Positions 25,820 to 37,224 of a stretch of DNA of 64,000 bases are shown here, piece after piece. This DNA comes from Caloranaerobacter ferrireducens (GTDB lineage: Bacteria > Bacillota > Clostridia > Tissierellales > Thermohalobacteraceae): assembly GCF_001730685.1 (NCBI RefSeq), contig NZ_MDJR01000001.1, positions 310,001 to 374,000 of the forward strand, read 5' to 3'. Position numbers and translations under genes: made by a program. The notes beneath the pieces are model-generated. The model made no database searches, was not told the origin of the DNA, and worked only from the letters and a program-made list of their open reading frames with translations. Numbering within the stretch: the first letter of the stretch is position 1; the number at the start of each line of letters is the position of its first letter.

Positions 25820-27001
25820 ATGTCAGATAACAACGTAAAAAAGCTCATTGGTAAAGTCTTTAATGACATAGCTGATGCAATAGAAACAGGACAATTTGGA
25901 AAGAAAATAAGAGTGGGTATTACAATTCTAGGTAGTGAGCATGGAATTGAGAATATAGTTAAAGGAGCAGAGATAGCTCAATCGAGAGATAATTCAATTG
26001 AAGTAGTATTGATAGGACCTAAAGTAGATACAAAATTAGAAATAGTTGAGGCTAATACTGAAGAAGAAGCTCATAAGAAAATGGAAGAACTACTAGATAG
26101 CGGTGAAATTCATAGTGCTGTTACAATGCATTATAATTTCCCAATAGGTGTTTCAACCGTAGGAAGGGTTATTACACCTGGTTTAGGTAGAGAAATGTTT
26201 ATAGCTACTACAACTGGAACATCTTCTCCACATAGAGTAGAGGCTATGATTAAAAATGGAATTTTTGGTATTATAACTGCTAAAGCAATGGGAGTAGAAA
26301 ATCCTACTGTAGGGATACTTAATGTTGATGGAGCTAGACAGGTTGAAAGAGCTCTAAAAGAGTTATCAGCAAATGGTTATGAGATAAACTTTACTGAATC
26401 AATGAGATCTGATGGTGGTTCAGTAATGAGAGGAAATGACCTTTTGGCAGGTACACCTGATGTAATGATTACTGATACATTAACAGGTAATTTACTTATG
26501 AAGATTTTCTCTTCATTTACAACAGGAGGAAGTTATGAAGCTATAGGTTATGGATATGGTCCTGGAATTGGAGAAGATTACAGTAGAATAATCCTAATAC
26601 TTTCAAGAGCTTCAGGCGTTCCAGTAGTAGCAAATGCTATTTCTTATGCTGCAAAGCTTGCTAAAGGTGATTTAATAAGAATTAGCAAAGAAGAGTTTAA
26701 TAAAGCAAAGAAAGCTAAATTAGACGATATATTAAAGGGATTGAAAAAAGAAGCAGCAGTTAAAGAAGTAGAAGAAGAGGTTGCACCTCCGCCAAAGGAA
26801 GTTGTAACTGGATCAATTTCAGGTATAGATATTTTAGAATTAGAAAATGCTGTTAAAGCATTATGGAAAAACGGCATTTATGCAGAAAGTGGAATGGGAT
26901 GTACAGGTCCTATAGTAATGGTTAATGAATCAAAGTTAGAAAAAGCTATAGAAATACTGGCGAATGCTGGTTATACATCTAAGGAATCAGACCCATGTTA
27001 G
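25820..27001 (+). CDS. grdD: Glycine reductase complex component C, alpha subunit
   Basis: 393-residue subunit of protein PC, related to phosphate acyltransferase/PlsX-like proteins. The C-terminal SGMGCTGPIVMVNE contains Cys361, the likely acetyl-thioester residue attacked by phosphate (assignment from family knowledge). A linker rich in Lys, Glu and Val (about residues 308-330, EEVAPPPKEV) separates the core from this C-terminal part. AGAGGTGATATAG precedes ATG 25820. Last gene of the operon; a terminator follows at once. Confidence 0.93.
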   Translation: MSDNNVKKLIGKVFNDIADAIETGQFGKKIRVGITILGSEHGIENIVKGAEIAQSRDNSIEVVLIGPKVDTKLEIVEANTEEEAHKKMEELLDSGEIHSAVTMHYNFPIGVSTVGRVITPGLGREMFIATTTGTSSPHRVEAMIKNGIFGIITAKAMGVENPTVGILNVDGARQVERALKELSANGYEINFTESMRSDGGSVMRGNDLLAGTPDVMITDTLTGNLLMKIFSSFTTGGSYEAIGYGYGPGIGEDYSRIILILSRASGVPVVANAISYAAKLAKGDLIRISKEEFNKAKKAKLDDILKGLKKEAAVKEVEEEVAPPPKEVVTGSISGIDILELENAVKALWKNGIYAESGMGCTGPIVMVNESKLEKAIEILANAGYTSKESDPC

Positions 27002-27002
27002 T

Positions 27003-27036
27003 AAATGCCCTAGGTATATTCCTGGGGCATTTTACA
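27003..27036 (+). terminator. Terminator of the glycine reductase operon
   Basis: AAATGCCCTAGG / CCTGGGGCATTTT stem, starting 2 nt after the grdD stop codon, followed by a short T-run. Confidence 0.8.
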
Positions 27037-27083
27037 TAAATTATTATAGTAAACAAGTATTAGAAAGTTTTAAATTTGAAGAA

Positions 27084-27209
27084 CAAAACCTTCGATTTAA
27101 AAAAATATTTAAATAAATTAAGGAAGATTTTGTTGAAATCCATGAATGGAAATTATATTTTAAATCAGTATAAATTAACAAGGAATATAATTTTCTATGA
27201 ATTATAAAA
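27084..27209 (+). repeat. Family 2 structured repeat
   Basis: AAAACCTTCGATTT facing GGAAGATTTTGTT, then AATCCATGAATGG, GGAAATTATAT and the facing AATATAATTTTC and ATGAATT strands. It is preceded by AACAAAAC, as at the 7314 copy. No other feature is seen in the 27037-27240 gap. Confidence 0.75.
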
Positions 27210-27252
27210 AATTGAGATTTTTTAGAGGAATTTTTAAAACTTTATAGAATAT

Positions 27253-27289
27253 TATAATTTGTCACTTAATTCTGCAAACTGGTTTGCAG
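27253..27289 (+). promoter_or_regulatory. -10 element and palindromic operator upstream of bmp operon
   Basis: TATAAT at 27253-27258, followed at 27272-27289 by the palindrome CTGCAAAC-TG-GTTTGCAG (8-bp arms). Its place, just after the probable start point, suits a repressor site. There is no T-run, so it is not a terminator. The regulator is unknown. Confidence 0.5.
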
Positions 27290-27319
27290 ACTAAATAATA
27301 TTTAAGGAGGTATTTCAAA

Positions 27320-28321
27320 ATGTCAAAGAAGATTATTGCACTTTTATTAACTACTGTTTTAGTACTTACTTTAGCAGTAGGTTGTACTAGTAAAACTGAA
27401 AAGGTAACTATTGGTATGATTACTGATACTGGTGGATTGGGTGACCAGTCATTCAACGATTCTGCTTGGGATGGTTTAGCTAGAGCAGAAAAAGAACTTG
27501 GTATTGAAAGAAAAGTACTTGAGTCTGAAACTGCTGATGATTATTTACCAAACTTAACTAGTTTTGCTGAAGAAAATATGGATTTAATTATAGGTGTTGG
27601 TTTCTTATTCAATGAATCAATGAAGACAGCAGCTGAGCAATTCCCAAATCAAAAATTTGCTATAATCGACTCAGTGGTTGATGCTCCAAATGTTGCATCA
27701 CTTACATTTAAAGAAGAAGAAGGTTCATTCTTAGTAGGAGTTATAGCTGGACTTACAACTAAAACTAATAAAATAGGTTTTATTGGTGGAATGAAATTCC
27801 CTCTAATAGAGAAATTTGAATATGGTTTTAGAGCAGGTGTTAAAGCTGTTAACCCTAATGCAGAAGTATTTGTAAACTATGCTGATTCTTTTGAAGATGC
27901 TGCTAAAGGTAAAGAAATAGCATTAGTACAACACGAAAAAGGCGCTGACGTTATATACCATGCTGCTGGTGGTGTTGGTGTTGGATTAATCGAAGCAGCT
28001 AAAGAAAAAGGATTCTGGGCAATAGGTGTTGATAAAGACCAATCAGCTCTAGCTCCAGAAAACGTTCTTTGCTCAATGGTTAAGAGAGTTGACAATGCAA
28101 CATTCTATGTTGCTAAAGCTGTAAAAGAAGGAACATTTGAAGGTAAAGTTTATACTTATGGTTTAAAAGAAGAAGGTGTAGGTTATAGCGATAAAGCTGG
28201 TAACTTAACTAAAGAATTAAAAGATGCAGCTGAAAAATATAAGAAAGCTATTATAGATGGTAAGATAAGCGTTCCTAAAACTAAAGAAGAGTTTGAAGCT
28301 TTTGAAGCTCCAGAATTGTAA
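27320..28321 (+). CDS. BMP-family nucleoside-binding lipoprotein
   Basis: Substrate-binding protein of the Bmp/PnrA (TmpC) family. The signal peptide ends in a lipobox with Cys22 (AVGCTSK). The mature part has GDQSFNDSAWDGL (about residues 40-52) and IGFIGGMKFPLIEKFEYGF (about 151-169), typical for purine-nucleoside-binding members. It is followed by a matching ATPase and two permeases, as in B. subtilis yufNOPQ. AAGGAGG precedes ATG 27320. Confidence 0.88.
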   Translation: MSKKIIALLLTTVLVLTLAVGCTSKTEKVTIGMITDTGGLGDQSFNDSAWDGLARAEKELGIERKVLESETADDYLPNLTSFAEENMDLIIGVGFLFNESMKTAAEQFPNQKFAIIDSVVDAPNVASLTFKEEEGSFLVGVIAGLTTKTNKIGFIGGMKFPLIEKFEYGFRAGVKAVNPNAEVFVNYADSFEDAAKGKEIALVQHEKGADVIYHAAGGVGVGLIEAAKEKGFWAIGVDKDQSALAPENVLCSMVKRVDNATFYVAKAVKEGTFEGKVYTYGLKEEGVGYSDKAGNLTKELKDAAEKYKKAIIDGKISVPKTKEEFEAFEAPEL

Positions 28322-28363
28322 AAATATTTATACTTGATAAAATTTTATAATATCGGTTATAAT

Positions 28364-28394
28364 AATTAGGTCAGATGTTACATCTGACCTAATT
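28364..28394 (+). other. Intercistronic hairpin between binding protein and ATPase
   Basis: A perfect 14-bp stem, AATTAGGTCAGATG with CATCTGACCTAATT, loop TTA, without a T-tract. It ends 10 nt before the AAAGGAGGG of the next gene. Such hairpins often protect the upstream binding-protein mRNA so that it exceeds transporter subunits; here that is an inference. Confidence 0.65.
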
Positions 28395-28416
28395 GTGTCT
28401 AAAGGAGGGAATCTGG

Positions 28417-29931
28417 ATGAGTTATGTAGTAGAGATGAAAAACATTACTAAAGTTTTCCCAGGTGTTGTTGCTAATGATAACGTTAACTTTTCTGTTAAG
28501 AAAGGTGAGATTCACGTTTTATTAGGTGAAAATGGAGCTGGAAAAACTACCTTAATGAATATATTATATGGTTTATATGAGCCGACATCTGGTGAAATAT
28601 ATATTAAAGGAGAAAAGGTGGAAATAAAAAACCCTAACATCGCTATTGCAAAAGGGATAGGAATGGTGCATCAGCATTTTATGTTGGTTGAACCCTTTAC
28701 GGTAGCGGAAAACATTATCCTGGGTACTGAACCATCATTGTACGGTGGTTTGAAATTGGACAAGGAAAAAGCAGTAGAAGAAGTAAATAGAATTTCAAGC
28801 GAATATGGTTTAGCTGTAGACCCAAATGTAAAGATACAGGACATTTCTGTAGGTATGCAACAAAGAGTTGAAATATTAAAAGCTCTTTATAGAGGTGCAG
28901 ATATTTTAATACTAGATGAACCAACAGCAGTTCTTACTCCACAGGAAATTGAGGAACTTGGAGTTATTTTAAGAAACCTTGCTAATCAAGGTAAATCTAT
29001 AATTCTAATTACTCATAAATTAAAAGAAGTAATGGCTATGAGTGATAGGGTAACAGTTATAAGAAGAGGTAAAGTTATAGATACCTTAAATACGAAAGAT
29101 ACTAATAGTGAAGAATTAGCTGAGTTAATGGTAGGTAGAAAAGTTAATTTAGTAGTTCAAAAAGAAAAACAGGAAGCTGGTAGGCCAGTATTAGAGGTTA
29201 AAGATTTACATGCATTAGATAATAGAGGAGTACCAGCACTTAAAGGTATTAGTTTTGAGGTTAAAGCTGGAGAAATTTTTGCATTAGCAGGTGTAGATGG
29301 CAATGGTCAAACTGAATTAGTAGAAGTGCTAACGGGACTAAGAAATGCAACAAAAGGAAAGATTTTGTTAGAAGGCAAAGATATTACCAAATCAAAAACT
29401 AGAGAAATAATTGAAGAAGGTGTAGGCCATATACCTGAAGATAGACATAAGAGAGGATTAGTTCTTAAGCATACACTTGCAGAAAACATGGTGCTTGGAA
29501 ATCATTACAAAGAGCCATTCAGTAAGAATGGTATTATGAATTACGAAGTTATTCACGAACATGCTAAAAAGTTAATTAAAGAATTTGACGTTAGAACACC
29601 AAGTGAAGAAGTTACTGCAAAGTCACTTTCAGGAGGTAATCAACAGAAAGTTATTATAGCAAGAGAGCTAAATAGAGATCCAGTTTTATTAATTGCTGCA
29701 CAGCCTACAAGAGGTTTAGATGTTGGGGCAATTGAGTTTGTACACAAAAGGTTAGTAGAACAGAGAAACAAAGGAAAGGCTGTACTTTTAGTTTCTCTAG
29801 AGTTAGATGAAGTTATGGCATTAGCTGATAGAATAGGTGTAATATATGATGGTAAGCTTGTTGGAATTCTTGATGCAGAAGAAGCTACTGAGAAAAAACT
29901 TGGTATAATGATGGCAGGAGGCAAAGCATAA
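28417..29931 (+). CDS. Nucleoside ABC transporter ATP-binding protein (double ATPase)
   Basis: 504-residue protein with two ABC modules. Module 1: Walker A GENGAGKTT (about residues 37-45), signature ISVGMQQRVEIL and Walker B ILILDEPTAVLTP. Module 2: a degenerate Walker A (GVDGNGQTE, about 290-298), signature LSGGNQQKVIIAREL and LIAAQPTRGLDVGA. This arrangement is typical for carbohydrate/nucleoside importers of the YufO group. ATG 28417 follows AAAGGAGGGA. It powers import with the two permeases downstream. Confidence 0.9.
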   Translation: MSYVVEMKNITKVFPGVVANDNVNFSVKKGEIHVLLGENGAGKTTLMNILYGLYEPTSGEIYIKGEKVEIKNPNIAIAKGIGMVHQHFMLVEPFTVAENIILGTEPSLYGGLKLDKEKAVEEVNRISSEYGLAVDPNVKIQDISVGMQQRVEILKALYRGADILILDEPTAVLTPQEIEELGVILRNLANQGKSIILITHKLKEVMAMSDRVTVIRRGKVIDTLNTKDTNSEELAELMVGRKVNLVVQKEKQEAGRPVLEVKDLHALDNRGVPALKGISFEVKAGEIFALAGVDGNGQTELVEVLTGLRNATKGKILLEGKDITKSKTREIIEEGVGHIPEDRHKRGLVLKHTLAENMVLGNHYKEPFSKNGIMNYEVIHEHAKKLIKEFDVRTPSEEVTAKSLSGGNQQKVIIARELNRDPVLLIAAQPTRGLDVGAIEFVHKRLVEQRNKGKAVLLVSLELDEVMALADRIGVIYDGKLVGILDAEEATEKKLGIMMAGGKA

Positions 29932-29962
29932 ATTTGTAATATTAATAAGGTGAGGTGAAACA

Positions 29963-31084
29963 ATGGAAAAGGATAGCAAGTTAAAAGTATTTATTGAAAA
30001 CATAAAATTCCCATTATTAGCAATTTTATTATCTTTCTTAATAGGTGCCTTATTCATTATTTGGACAGGTAACAATCCTTTAGTTGCTTATTGGGCACTT
30101 TTTAGTGGTAGTTTAGGAGGTTTAGACAAGTTCGGGCAAACGCTTTTAAAAACTACTCCATTAATATTTACTGGTTTAGCAGTTTCATTTGCTTTTAGAT
30201 GTGGTTTATTTAATATAGGAGCTGAAGGACAATATGTAATTGGAGCGTTAACTACAGTAGCTGCTGGTTATATACTTAATTCTGTATTTGGAGATTTACC
30301 AGGATTTATACTTATACCTTTAATTATGATAATAGGTGCTTTAGGTGGTGCGCTTTGGGCATCAATTGCAGGTTTTCTTAAGTCAAAGTTAGGGGTACAC
30401 GAGGTAATAACTACAATAATGCTTAACTATACGAGTATTCATGTAAGTAATTTCTTTGTTAGAACTGCCTTAAACCCTTCTACTTTAGAGGGAACTACAC
30501 AAAAAGCTCATACTGTTTTACTACCTGAATCTGCAAGGTTAACTCAATTAAGAGAAATTATACCTTGGTTTGGTTATTCGAGTGTTCATACAGGTATATT
30601 TATAGCTATAATTTGCGCTATTGCAGCATACTTTATATTATTTAAAACAACTTTAGGATATGAAATACGTTCAGTTGGACAAAACTCTTATGCAGCAGAA
30701 TATGGTGGAATAAGTGTTTCAAAAAATCTAATATTAGCGATGGTTATTTCAGGTATGTTTGCAGGATTAGCAGGTGCTACACAAGTAGCAGGTTTAACAT
30801 ATAAAGTAGATATGGCTCCTGCTTCACCTGGATATGGTTTTACAGGTATAGCTGTTGCTTTAGTTGGTAAAAATCATCCACTTGGAGTATTAGCTAGTGC
30901 ACTTTTATTTGGTATTTTGAGTAATGGTGCTAGAAAAATGCAAATTGCAGGTATTCCAAGGGAAGTAGTTGGAATCATACAAGGTATAATTATCATTTTC
31001 ATAGCAGGTGAGAGAATTGTTAAATTTGTATCTAAAATAAGAGAACGCAGAAATAGAAAAGGCAACGTTGAGGGGGTGAATTAA
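29963..31084 (+). CDS. Nucleoside ABC transporter permease 1
   Basis: 373 residues, BPD_transp_2 (LivH/RbsC-like) family, about nine to ten hydrophobic segments. The signature FRCGLFNIGAEGQYVIGAL (about residues 76-94) and the cytoplasmic coupling part RSVGQNSYAAEYGGI are clear. It corresponds to YufP of the B. subtilis guanosine transporter. The charged C-terminus (RERRNRKGN) ends at the start of permease 2, whose GTG begins right after its stop codon. Confidence 0.88.
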   Translation: MEKDSKLKVFIENIKFPLLAILLSFLIGALFIIWTGNNPLVAYWALFSGSLGGLDKFGQTLLKTTPLIFTGLAVSFAFRCGLFNIGAEGQYVIGALTTVAAGYILNSVFGDLPGFILIPLIMIIGALGGALWASIAGFLKSKLGVHEVITTIMLNYTSIHVSNFFVRTALNPSTLEGTTQKAHTVLLPESARLTQLREIIPWFGYSSVHTGIFIAIICAIAAYFILFKTTLGYEIRSVGQNSYAAEYGGISVSKNLILAMVISGMFAGLAGATQVAGLTYKVDMAPASPGYGFTGIAVALVGKNHPLGVLASALLFGILSNGARKMQIAGIPREVVGIIQGIIIIFIAGERIVKFVSKIRERRNRKGNVEGVN

Positions 31085-32017
31085 GTGTTAGGAGTTATAA
31101 TAGCTGTAGTAGCATCAGCCTTAAGATTAGCAACGCCACTTATTTTCGCATCATTAGGAGGAGTTTTCTCTGAAAGGTCTGGTGTTGTTAATATAGCGCT
31201 TGAAGGTATTATGATAAACGGGGCATTTTTCTCAATATTAACTACTGAATTTACAGATTTACCTTGGTTAGGAGTATTAGTTGCGGCTATCGTTGGTATA
31301 TTGACTTCTTTAATTCTTGCTTTCTTAGCTATTCATCTTAAAGCTGATCAAGTAGTTACTGGAGTTGCAATAAACTTACTTGCAGCAAGTTTAACTGCTT
31401 TCTTATTAGAAATGGTATGGCACAGGTCAGGTCAAACTGATCCGGTTGAAAGTGCGATAAGAGCTAAACCAATACCATTAATAAATAAAATTCCGATTAT
31501 TGGAGATTTAACTTCTCAGCTAACACCTTTTGTGTATTTAGCTATATTAGCAGTTATCGTTTCATATTATGTTTTATATAAAACACCTTTTGGATTAAGA
31601 GTTAGAGCAGTTGGTGAACATCCGAGAGCAGCTGATACAGTAGGTATTAATGTATATAAGATTAGATATATATGTGTTATGATAAGTGGTGCATTAGCAG
31701 GAATTGCAGGTTCAGCTCTATCACTAGGTGCGATAAGCTTATTCAGAGAGGGTATGACTGCAGGGAAAGGTTTTATAGCATTAGCAGCTATGATATTTGG
31801 TAAATGGCATCCTGTAGGAGCTTTTCTAGCTTGCTTATTCTTTGGATTTACAGAAGCGATTCAAATACAAGCATCAACTCTTGGATTAGGTTTTATACCA
31901 TCAGAGTTTTTACAAACAATACCTTATATAGCTACAATCTTAGCTTTAGCTGGTGTAGTAGGTAGAGCTGTTGCTCCAGCAGCAGATGGTATACCTTATG
32001 AAAAAGGTGAAAGATAA
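31085..32017 (+). CDS. Nucleoside ABC transporter permease 2
   Basis: 310 residues, same family as the preceding gene and forming a heterodimer with it. ERSGVVNIALEGIMINGAF (about residues 29-47) and RAVGEHPRAADTVGI (about 174-188) are the conserved segments. It starts with GTG 31085 directly after the previous stop codon, with GAGGGGGTGAATTAA as ribosome binding site inside the upstream gene. It corresponds to YufQ. A terminator follows. Confidence 0.88.
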   Translation: MLGVIIAVVASALRLATPLIFASLGGVFSERSGVVNIALEGIMINGAFFSILTTEFTDLPWLGVLVAAIVGILTSLILAFLAIHLKADQVVTGVAINLLAASLTAFLLEMVWHRSGQTDPVESAIRAKPIPLINKIPIIGDLTSQLTPFVYLAILAVIVSYYVLYKTPFGLRVRAVGEHPRAADTVGINVYKIRYICVMISGALAGIAGSALSLGAISLFREGMTAGKGFIALAAMIFGKWHPVGAFLACLFFGFTEAIQIQASTLGLGFIPSEFLQTIPYIATILALAGVVGRAVAPAADGIPYEKGER

Positions 32018-32034
32018 TATAAAAAAGGTATTTT

Positions 32035-32070
32035 GCTCTCTGTCAAATAAGGCAGAGAGCTTTTATTTTG
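32035..32070 (+). terminator. Terminator of the nucleoside transporter operon
   Basis: GCTCTCTG / CAGAGAGC stem with a 10-nt loop, then TTTTATTTT. Confidence 0.8.
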
Positions 32071-32170
32071 TGTTTTTTTTGATATAATATTTAAAGAAAC
32101 AAATTAGTCATAAACTAGTAGTTAATACTATAGATATAGTAATAAATTAAACATTTTAGGAGTGAAATAT

Positions 32171-33550
32171 ATGAGACTTGGATTTGAATTGAGTCTTCAG
32201 CAGTCTCAGAAATTAATAATGACACCTGAATTAAGACAAGCTATTCAAATATTACAGTTTACAAATTTTGAATTGCTAAAGTTTATTGAGGAAGAATTAG
32301 AAAAAAATCCATTATTAGAAGTTGAATCTGGAGAAAGTAAGGTAGAAAGAGAGATAGATTTAGATAAATTAAAAACTGAAATCAATTGGAAAGAATACTT
32401 AGGAAAATATGATGACATAAGTTATAGTGGTTATAAAGAGAATGACAGTAACGATTGGATTTTAGAAAATTATATAACATATAAAACTACACTTAAAGAA
32501 CATCTTTTGTTTCAATTGAATCTGACGTTATTTAACGAAATGGATAAAAAAATAGGTGAATTTATAATTGAAAGTTTAGATGAAAATGGTTATTTAAGAG
32601 TTACAACTGATGAGATAGCAAATCAGTTAAAAATTGAAAATAATCAAGTTGAAAACGTTTTAAGGATAATTCAGACTTTTGATCCAGTTGGAGTAGGAGC
32701 TAAAGATTTGAAGGAGTGTCTAAAAATACAGTTAGAAGATAGGAAAATAAAGGACCCATACGTTTACAAAGTTTTAGATAGTTATTTAGAAGAGATTGGG
32801 TGTAACAAACTTACTAAAATTGCAAAAGAATTGGGTATTAGTATAAAAAAGGTACAATGGATATGTGATTTAATTAAATCTCTTGAGCCGAAGCCAGGAA
32901 GAAGTTTTATAAGCAGTAGTGATGATGTTAAGTTTATAAAGCCTGATGTTACTTTAGAGATTATTGATGGTGAATATATTATACATGTAAATGATATAAC
33001 AGCCCCTAGATTAACTGTGAATAATTACTATAGAAGGCTACTTAATCAAGCAATTGAAGAGGATATTGCTAAATTTATAAAAGGTAGGCTTGATTCTGCT
33101 TTATGGTTAATTAAGAGTATAGAACAAAGGAGAATGACGATTTACAAAGTAGTGGAGGCAATAGTTAGACATCAAAGAGAGTTTTTTGAAAAGGGAAAAA
33201 TAGCTTTAAAGCCTTTATCGTTAAAAATGGTAGCTGATGAGTTAGAAATACATGAATCTACAGTAAGTAGAGCAATAAATGGTAAATATATACAAACTCC
33301 TAGAGGGATATTTGAGTTGAAATTTTTCTTTTCAAGAGGAGTATCAGCGAATGAAGGAGAAATTTCTTCAACTAGTGTTAAATCTATGATAAAAGAGTTA
33401 ATAGAAAATGAGGATCCTAAAAAGCCATTGAGTGACCAAAAAATAACAGATATATTAAGAAAGAAAAACATAAAAATATCTAGACGAACTGTAGCGAAAT
33501 ATAGAGATGAATTAAACATTCCTTCTTCAAATTTAAGAAAAAGATATTAA
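32171..33550 (+). CDS. rpoN: RNA polymerase sigma-54 factor
   Basis: 459 residues. The N-terminal activator-interacting region is Gln/Leu rich (SLQQSQKLIMTPELRQAIQ), followed by a short acidic linker, the core-binding region, the helix-turn-helix (HESTVSRAINGKY) and the C-terminal RpoN box ISRRTVAKYRDELNIP. Complete. ATG 32171 follows AGGAGTG; GTG 32162 overlaps that site. No bacterial enhancer-binding protein or clear -24/-12 promoter (GG-N10-GC) was spotted in the window, so its regulon is elsewhere. The position just upstream of cggR is common in Clostridia. Confidence 0.95.
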   Translation: MRLGFELSLQQSQKLIMTPELRQAIQILQFTNFELLKFIEEELEKNPLLEVESGESKVEREIDLDKLKTEINWKEYLGKYDDISYSGYKENDSNDWILENYITYKTTLKEHLLFQLNLTLFNEMDKKIGEFIIESLDENGYLRVTTDEIANQLKIENNQVENVLRIIQTFDPVGVGAKDLKECLKIQLEDRKIKDPYVYKVLDSYLEEIGCNKLTKIAKELGISIKKVQWICDLIKSLEPKPGRSFISSSDDVKFIKPDVTLEIIDGEYIIHVNDITAPRLTVNNYYRRLLNQAIEEDIAKFIKGRLDSALWLIKSIEQRRMTIYKVVEAIVRHQREFFEKGKIALKPLSLKMVADELEIHESTVSRAINGKYIQTPRGIFELKFFFSRGVSANEGEISSTSVKSMIKELIENEDPKKPLSDQKITDILRKKNIKISRRTVAKYRDELNIPSSNLRKRY

Positions 33551-33651
33551 AGAAAAAATAAGGTTTCTAATCTTGAAATTTAAAAATATATTGATTATAA
33601 TATAGTTGTTGGTAAATTTTTTTATAAGCAATGGGACATAATAAATATACG

Positions 33652-33668
33652 CGGGACATTAAACGTCC
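33652..33668 (+). promoter_or_regulatory. CggR operator half, upstream
   Basis: CGGGAC-N6-CGTCC, one base from the Bacillus CggR half-site (CGGGAC-N6-TGTCC). A further GGGACAT lies at 33633. Confidence 0.6.
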
Positions 33669-33718
33669 ATAGGTTTTGTAATTATTCCTATATTTTATTA
33701 ATTATTTAATGGACTATG

Positions 33719-33754
33719 TGGGACATATACTGTCATTGTGGACACCATAAGTCC
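33719..33754 (+). promoter_or_regulatory. Tandem CggR operator before cggR
   Basis: TGGGAC-N6-TGTCA, 3 nt, TGGAC-N6-AGTCC: two half-sites in the arrangement known for the B. subtilis CggR operator, ending 17 nt before the cggR start codon. In that system fructose-1,6-bisphosphate releases CggR, inducing the glycolytic operon. Confidence 0.75.
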
Positions 33755-33771
33755 ATAAGGAGAGAGAAATT

Positions 33772-35851
<2,080 letters not shown>

Positions 35852-35856
35852 AAGAT

Positions 35857-35896
35857 GCTGACCGGTTTTGTAGTTATCTACAAAACCGGCTTTACC
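35857..35896 (+). terminator. Hairpin/terminator between gapA and pgk
   Basis: CCGGTTTTGTAG / CTACAAAACCGG perfect 12-bp stem with TTAT loop, then CTTTACCTTT. A weak T-tract suggests partial termination or mRNA-end protection, which would give gapA excess over pgk. Confidence 0.7.
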
Positions 35897-35926
35897 TTTA
35901 AAAAGAGTTTCGTTAATATCAAAAGT

Positions 35927-36006
35927 TTTATGAAAAATTTGTGTTTTTCGTTTTTAACTTTCTAATTTAACGAAAAGCGAGTGACGAGCGACCAATAACG
36001 ATTTTT
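35927..36006 (+). repeat. Family 3 intergenic repeat upstream of pgk
   Basis: TTTTATGAAAAATTTGTG, a CGTTTTT...AACGAAAAG inverted pair and the GCGAGTGACGAGCGACC tail, ending just before AAGGAGGGG of pgk. Similar to 24171-24256 and 46171-46250. Confidence 0.55.
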
Positions 36007-36019
36007 AAGGAGGGGTAGT

Positions 36020-37213
36020 ATGTTAAATAAAAGAACAGTTGAAGATTTAGATGTTAGAGGTAAAAAAGTACTAGTAAGATGTGATTTTAACGTGCCAATG
36101 AATGAAAATGGTGAAATAACTGATGATAGAAGAATTAGAAGTGCAATTCCTACAATTGAATACATAATTAATAATGGTGGTAAAGTAATATTAATGTCAC
36201 ACTTAGGAAGACCAAAGGGAGAGCCTAATCCTAAATACAGTTTAGAGCCAGTAGCAAAGAGATTATCTGAACTTTTAAATAAAGAGGTTATTTTTGCAGC
36301 TGATGATAATGTAGTTGGGGAAAATGCTAAGAAAGCTGTTGCAGAAATGAACGAAGGAGATGTAGTTTTACTACAAAATACTAGGTATAGAAAAGAAGAA
36401 ACAAAAAATGGAGAAGAGTTTGCAAAAGAATTAGCTTCATTAGCTGACCTTTTTGTAAATGATGCTTTTGGTACAGCTCACAGAGCACACGCTTCAAATG
36501 TTGGTGTTAGTCAGCATTTACCATCGGCTGTAGGATATCTTGTTAAAAAAGAAATTGAAGTTATGGGTAAGGCTATGTCAAATCCAGAAAGACCTTTTGT
36601 AGCTATACTTGGAGGGGCAAAAGTTTCAGATAAAATAGGTGTTATCGAAAATCTATTGGATAAAGTAGACAGTTTATTAATAGGTGGAGGAATGATGTTT
36701 ACATTCCTAAAAGCAAAAGGATATGAAATCGGAAAATCTCTTTTAGAAGAGGATAAAATAGAGTTAGCAAAAGAGCTTATGGCAAAAGCTGAGGAAAAGG
36801 GAGTAAAACTATTATTACCTGTAGATACTGTTGTAGCAAAAGAATTTAAGAATGATACTGAATTTAGAACTGTAAAGGTTGAAGAAATACCAGCAGATAT
36901 GATGGGATTAGATATAGGAGAAGAAACAAGAAAAATATTTGCTGAAGAAATATTAAAAGCTAAAACTGTTGTATGGAACGGACCAATGGGTGTTTTTGAA
37001 ATGGAGAACTTTGCAAAGGGAACAGAAGCAATAGCTGAAGCTATGGCAAAATCAGATGCTGTAACTATTGTTGGTGGAGGAGATAGTGCTGCAGCTGTTG
37101 AAAAAACAGGATACAACGACAAAATGACTCATATATCAACTGGTGGTGGAGCATCTTTAGAATTCTTTGAAGGAAAAACACTACCTGGTATTGCAGCGAT
37201 TGATAATAAGTAA
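36020..37213 (+). CDS. pgk: Phosphoglycerate kinase
   Basis: 397 residues. The signature [19 protein letters not shown] (about residues 19-37), SHLGRPKG (about 60-67), [13 protein letters not shown] (about 197-209) and the C-terminal [11 protein letters not shown]...[10 protein letters not shown] are present. It makes ATP and 3-phosphoglycerate from 1,3-bisphosphoglycerate and ADP. AAGGAGGGG precedes ATG 36020. It is followed 11 nt later by tpiA. Confidence 0.97.
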   Translation: MLNKRTVEDLDVRGKKVLVRCDFNVPMNENGEITDDRRIRSAIPTIEYIINNGGKVILMSHLGRPKGEPNPKYSLEPVAKRLSELLNKEVIFAADDNVVGENAKKAVAEMNEGDVVLLQNTRYRKEETKNGEEFAKELASLADLFVNDAFGTAHRAHASNVGVSQHLPSAVGYLVKKEIEVMGKAMSNPERPFVAILGGAKVSDKIGVIENLLDKVDSLLIGGGMMFTFLKAKGYEIGKSLLEEDKIELAKELMAKAEEKGVKLLLPVDTVVAKEFKNDTEFRTVKVEEIPADMMGLDIGEETRKIFAEEILKAKTVVWNGPMGVFEMENFAKGTEAIAEAMAKSDAVTIVGGGDSAAAVEKTGYNDKMTHISTGGGASLEFFEGKTLPGIAAIDNK

Positions 37214-37224
37214 GGGGGAGCATT

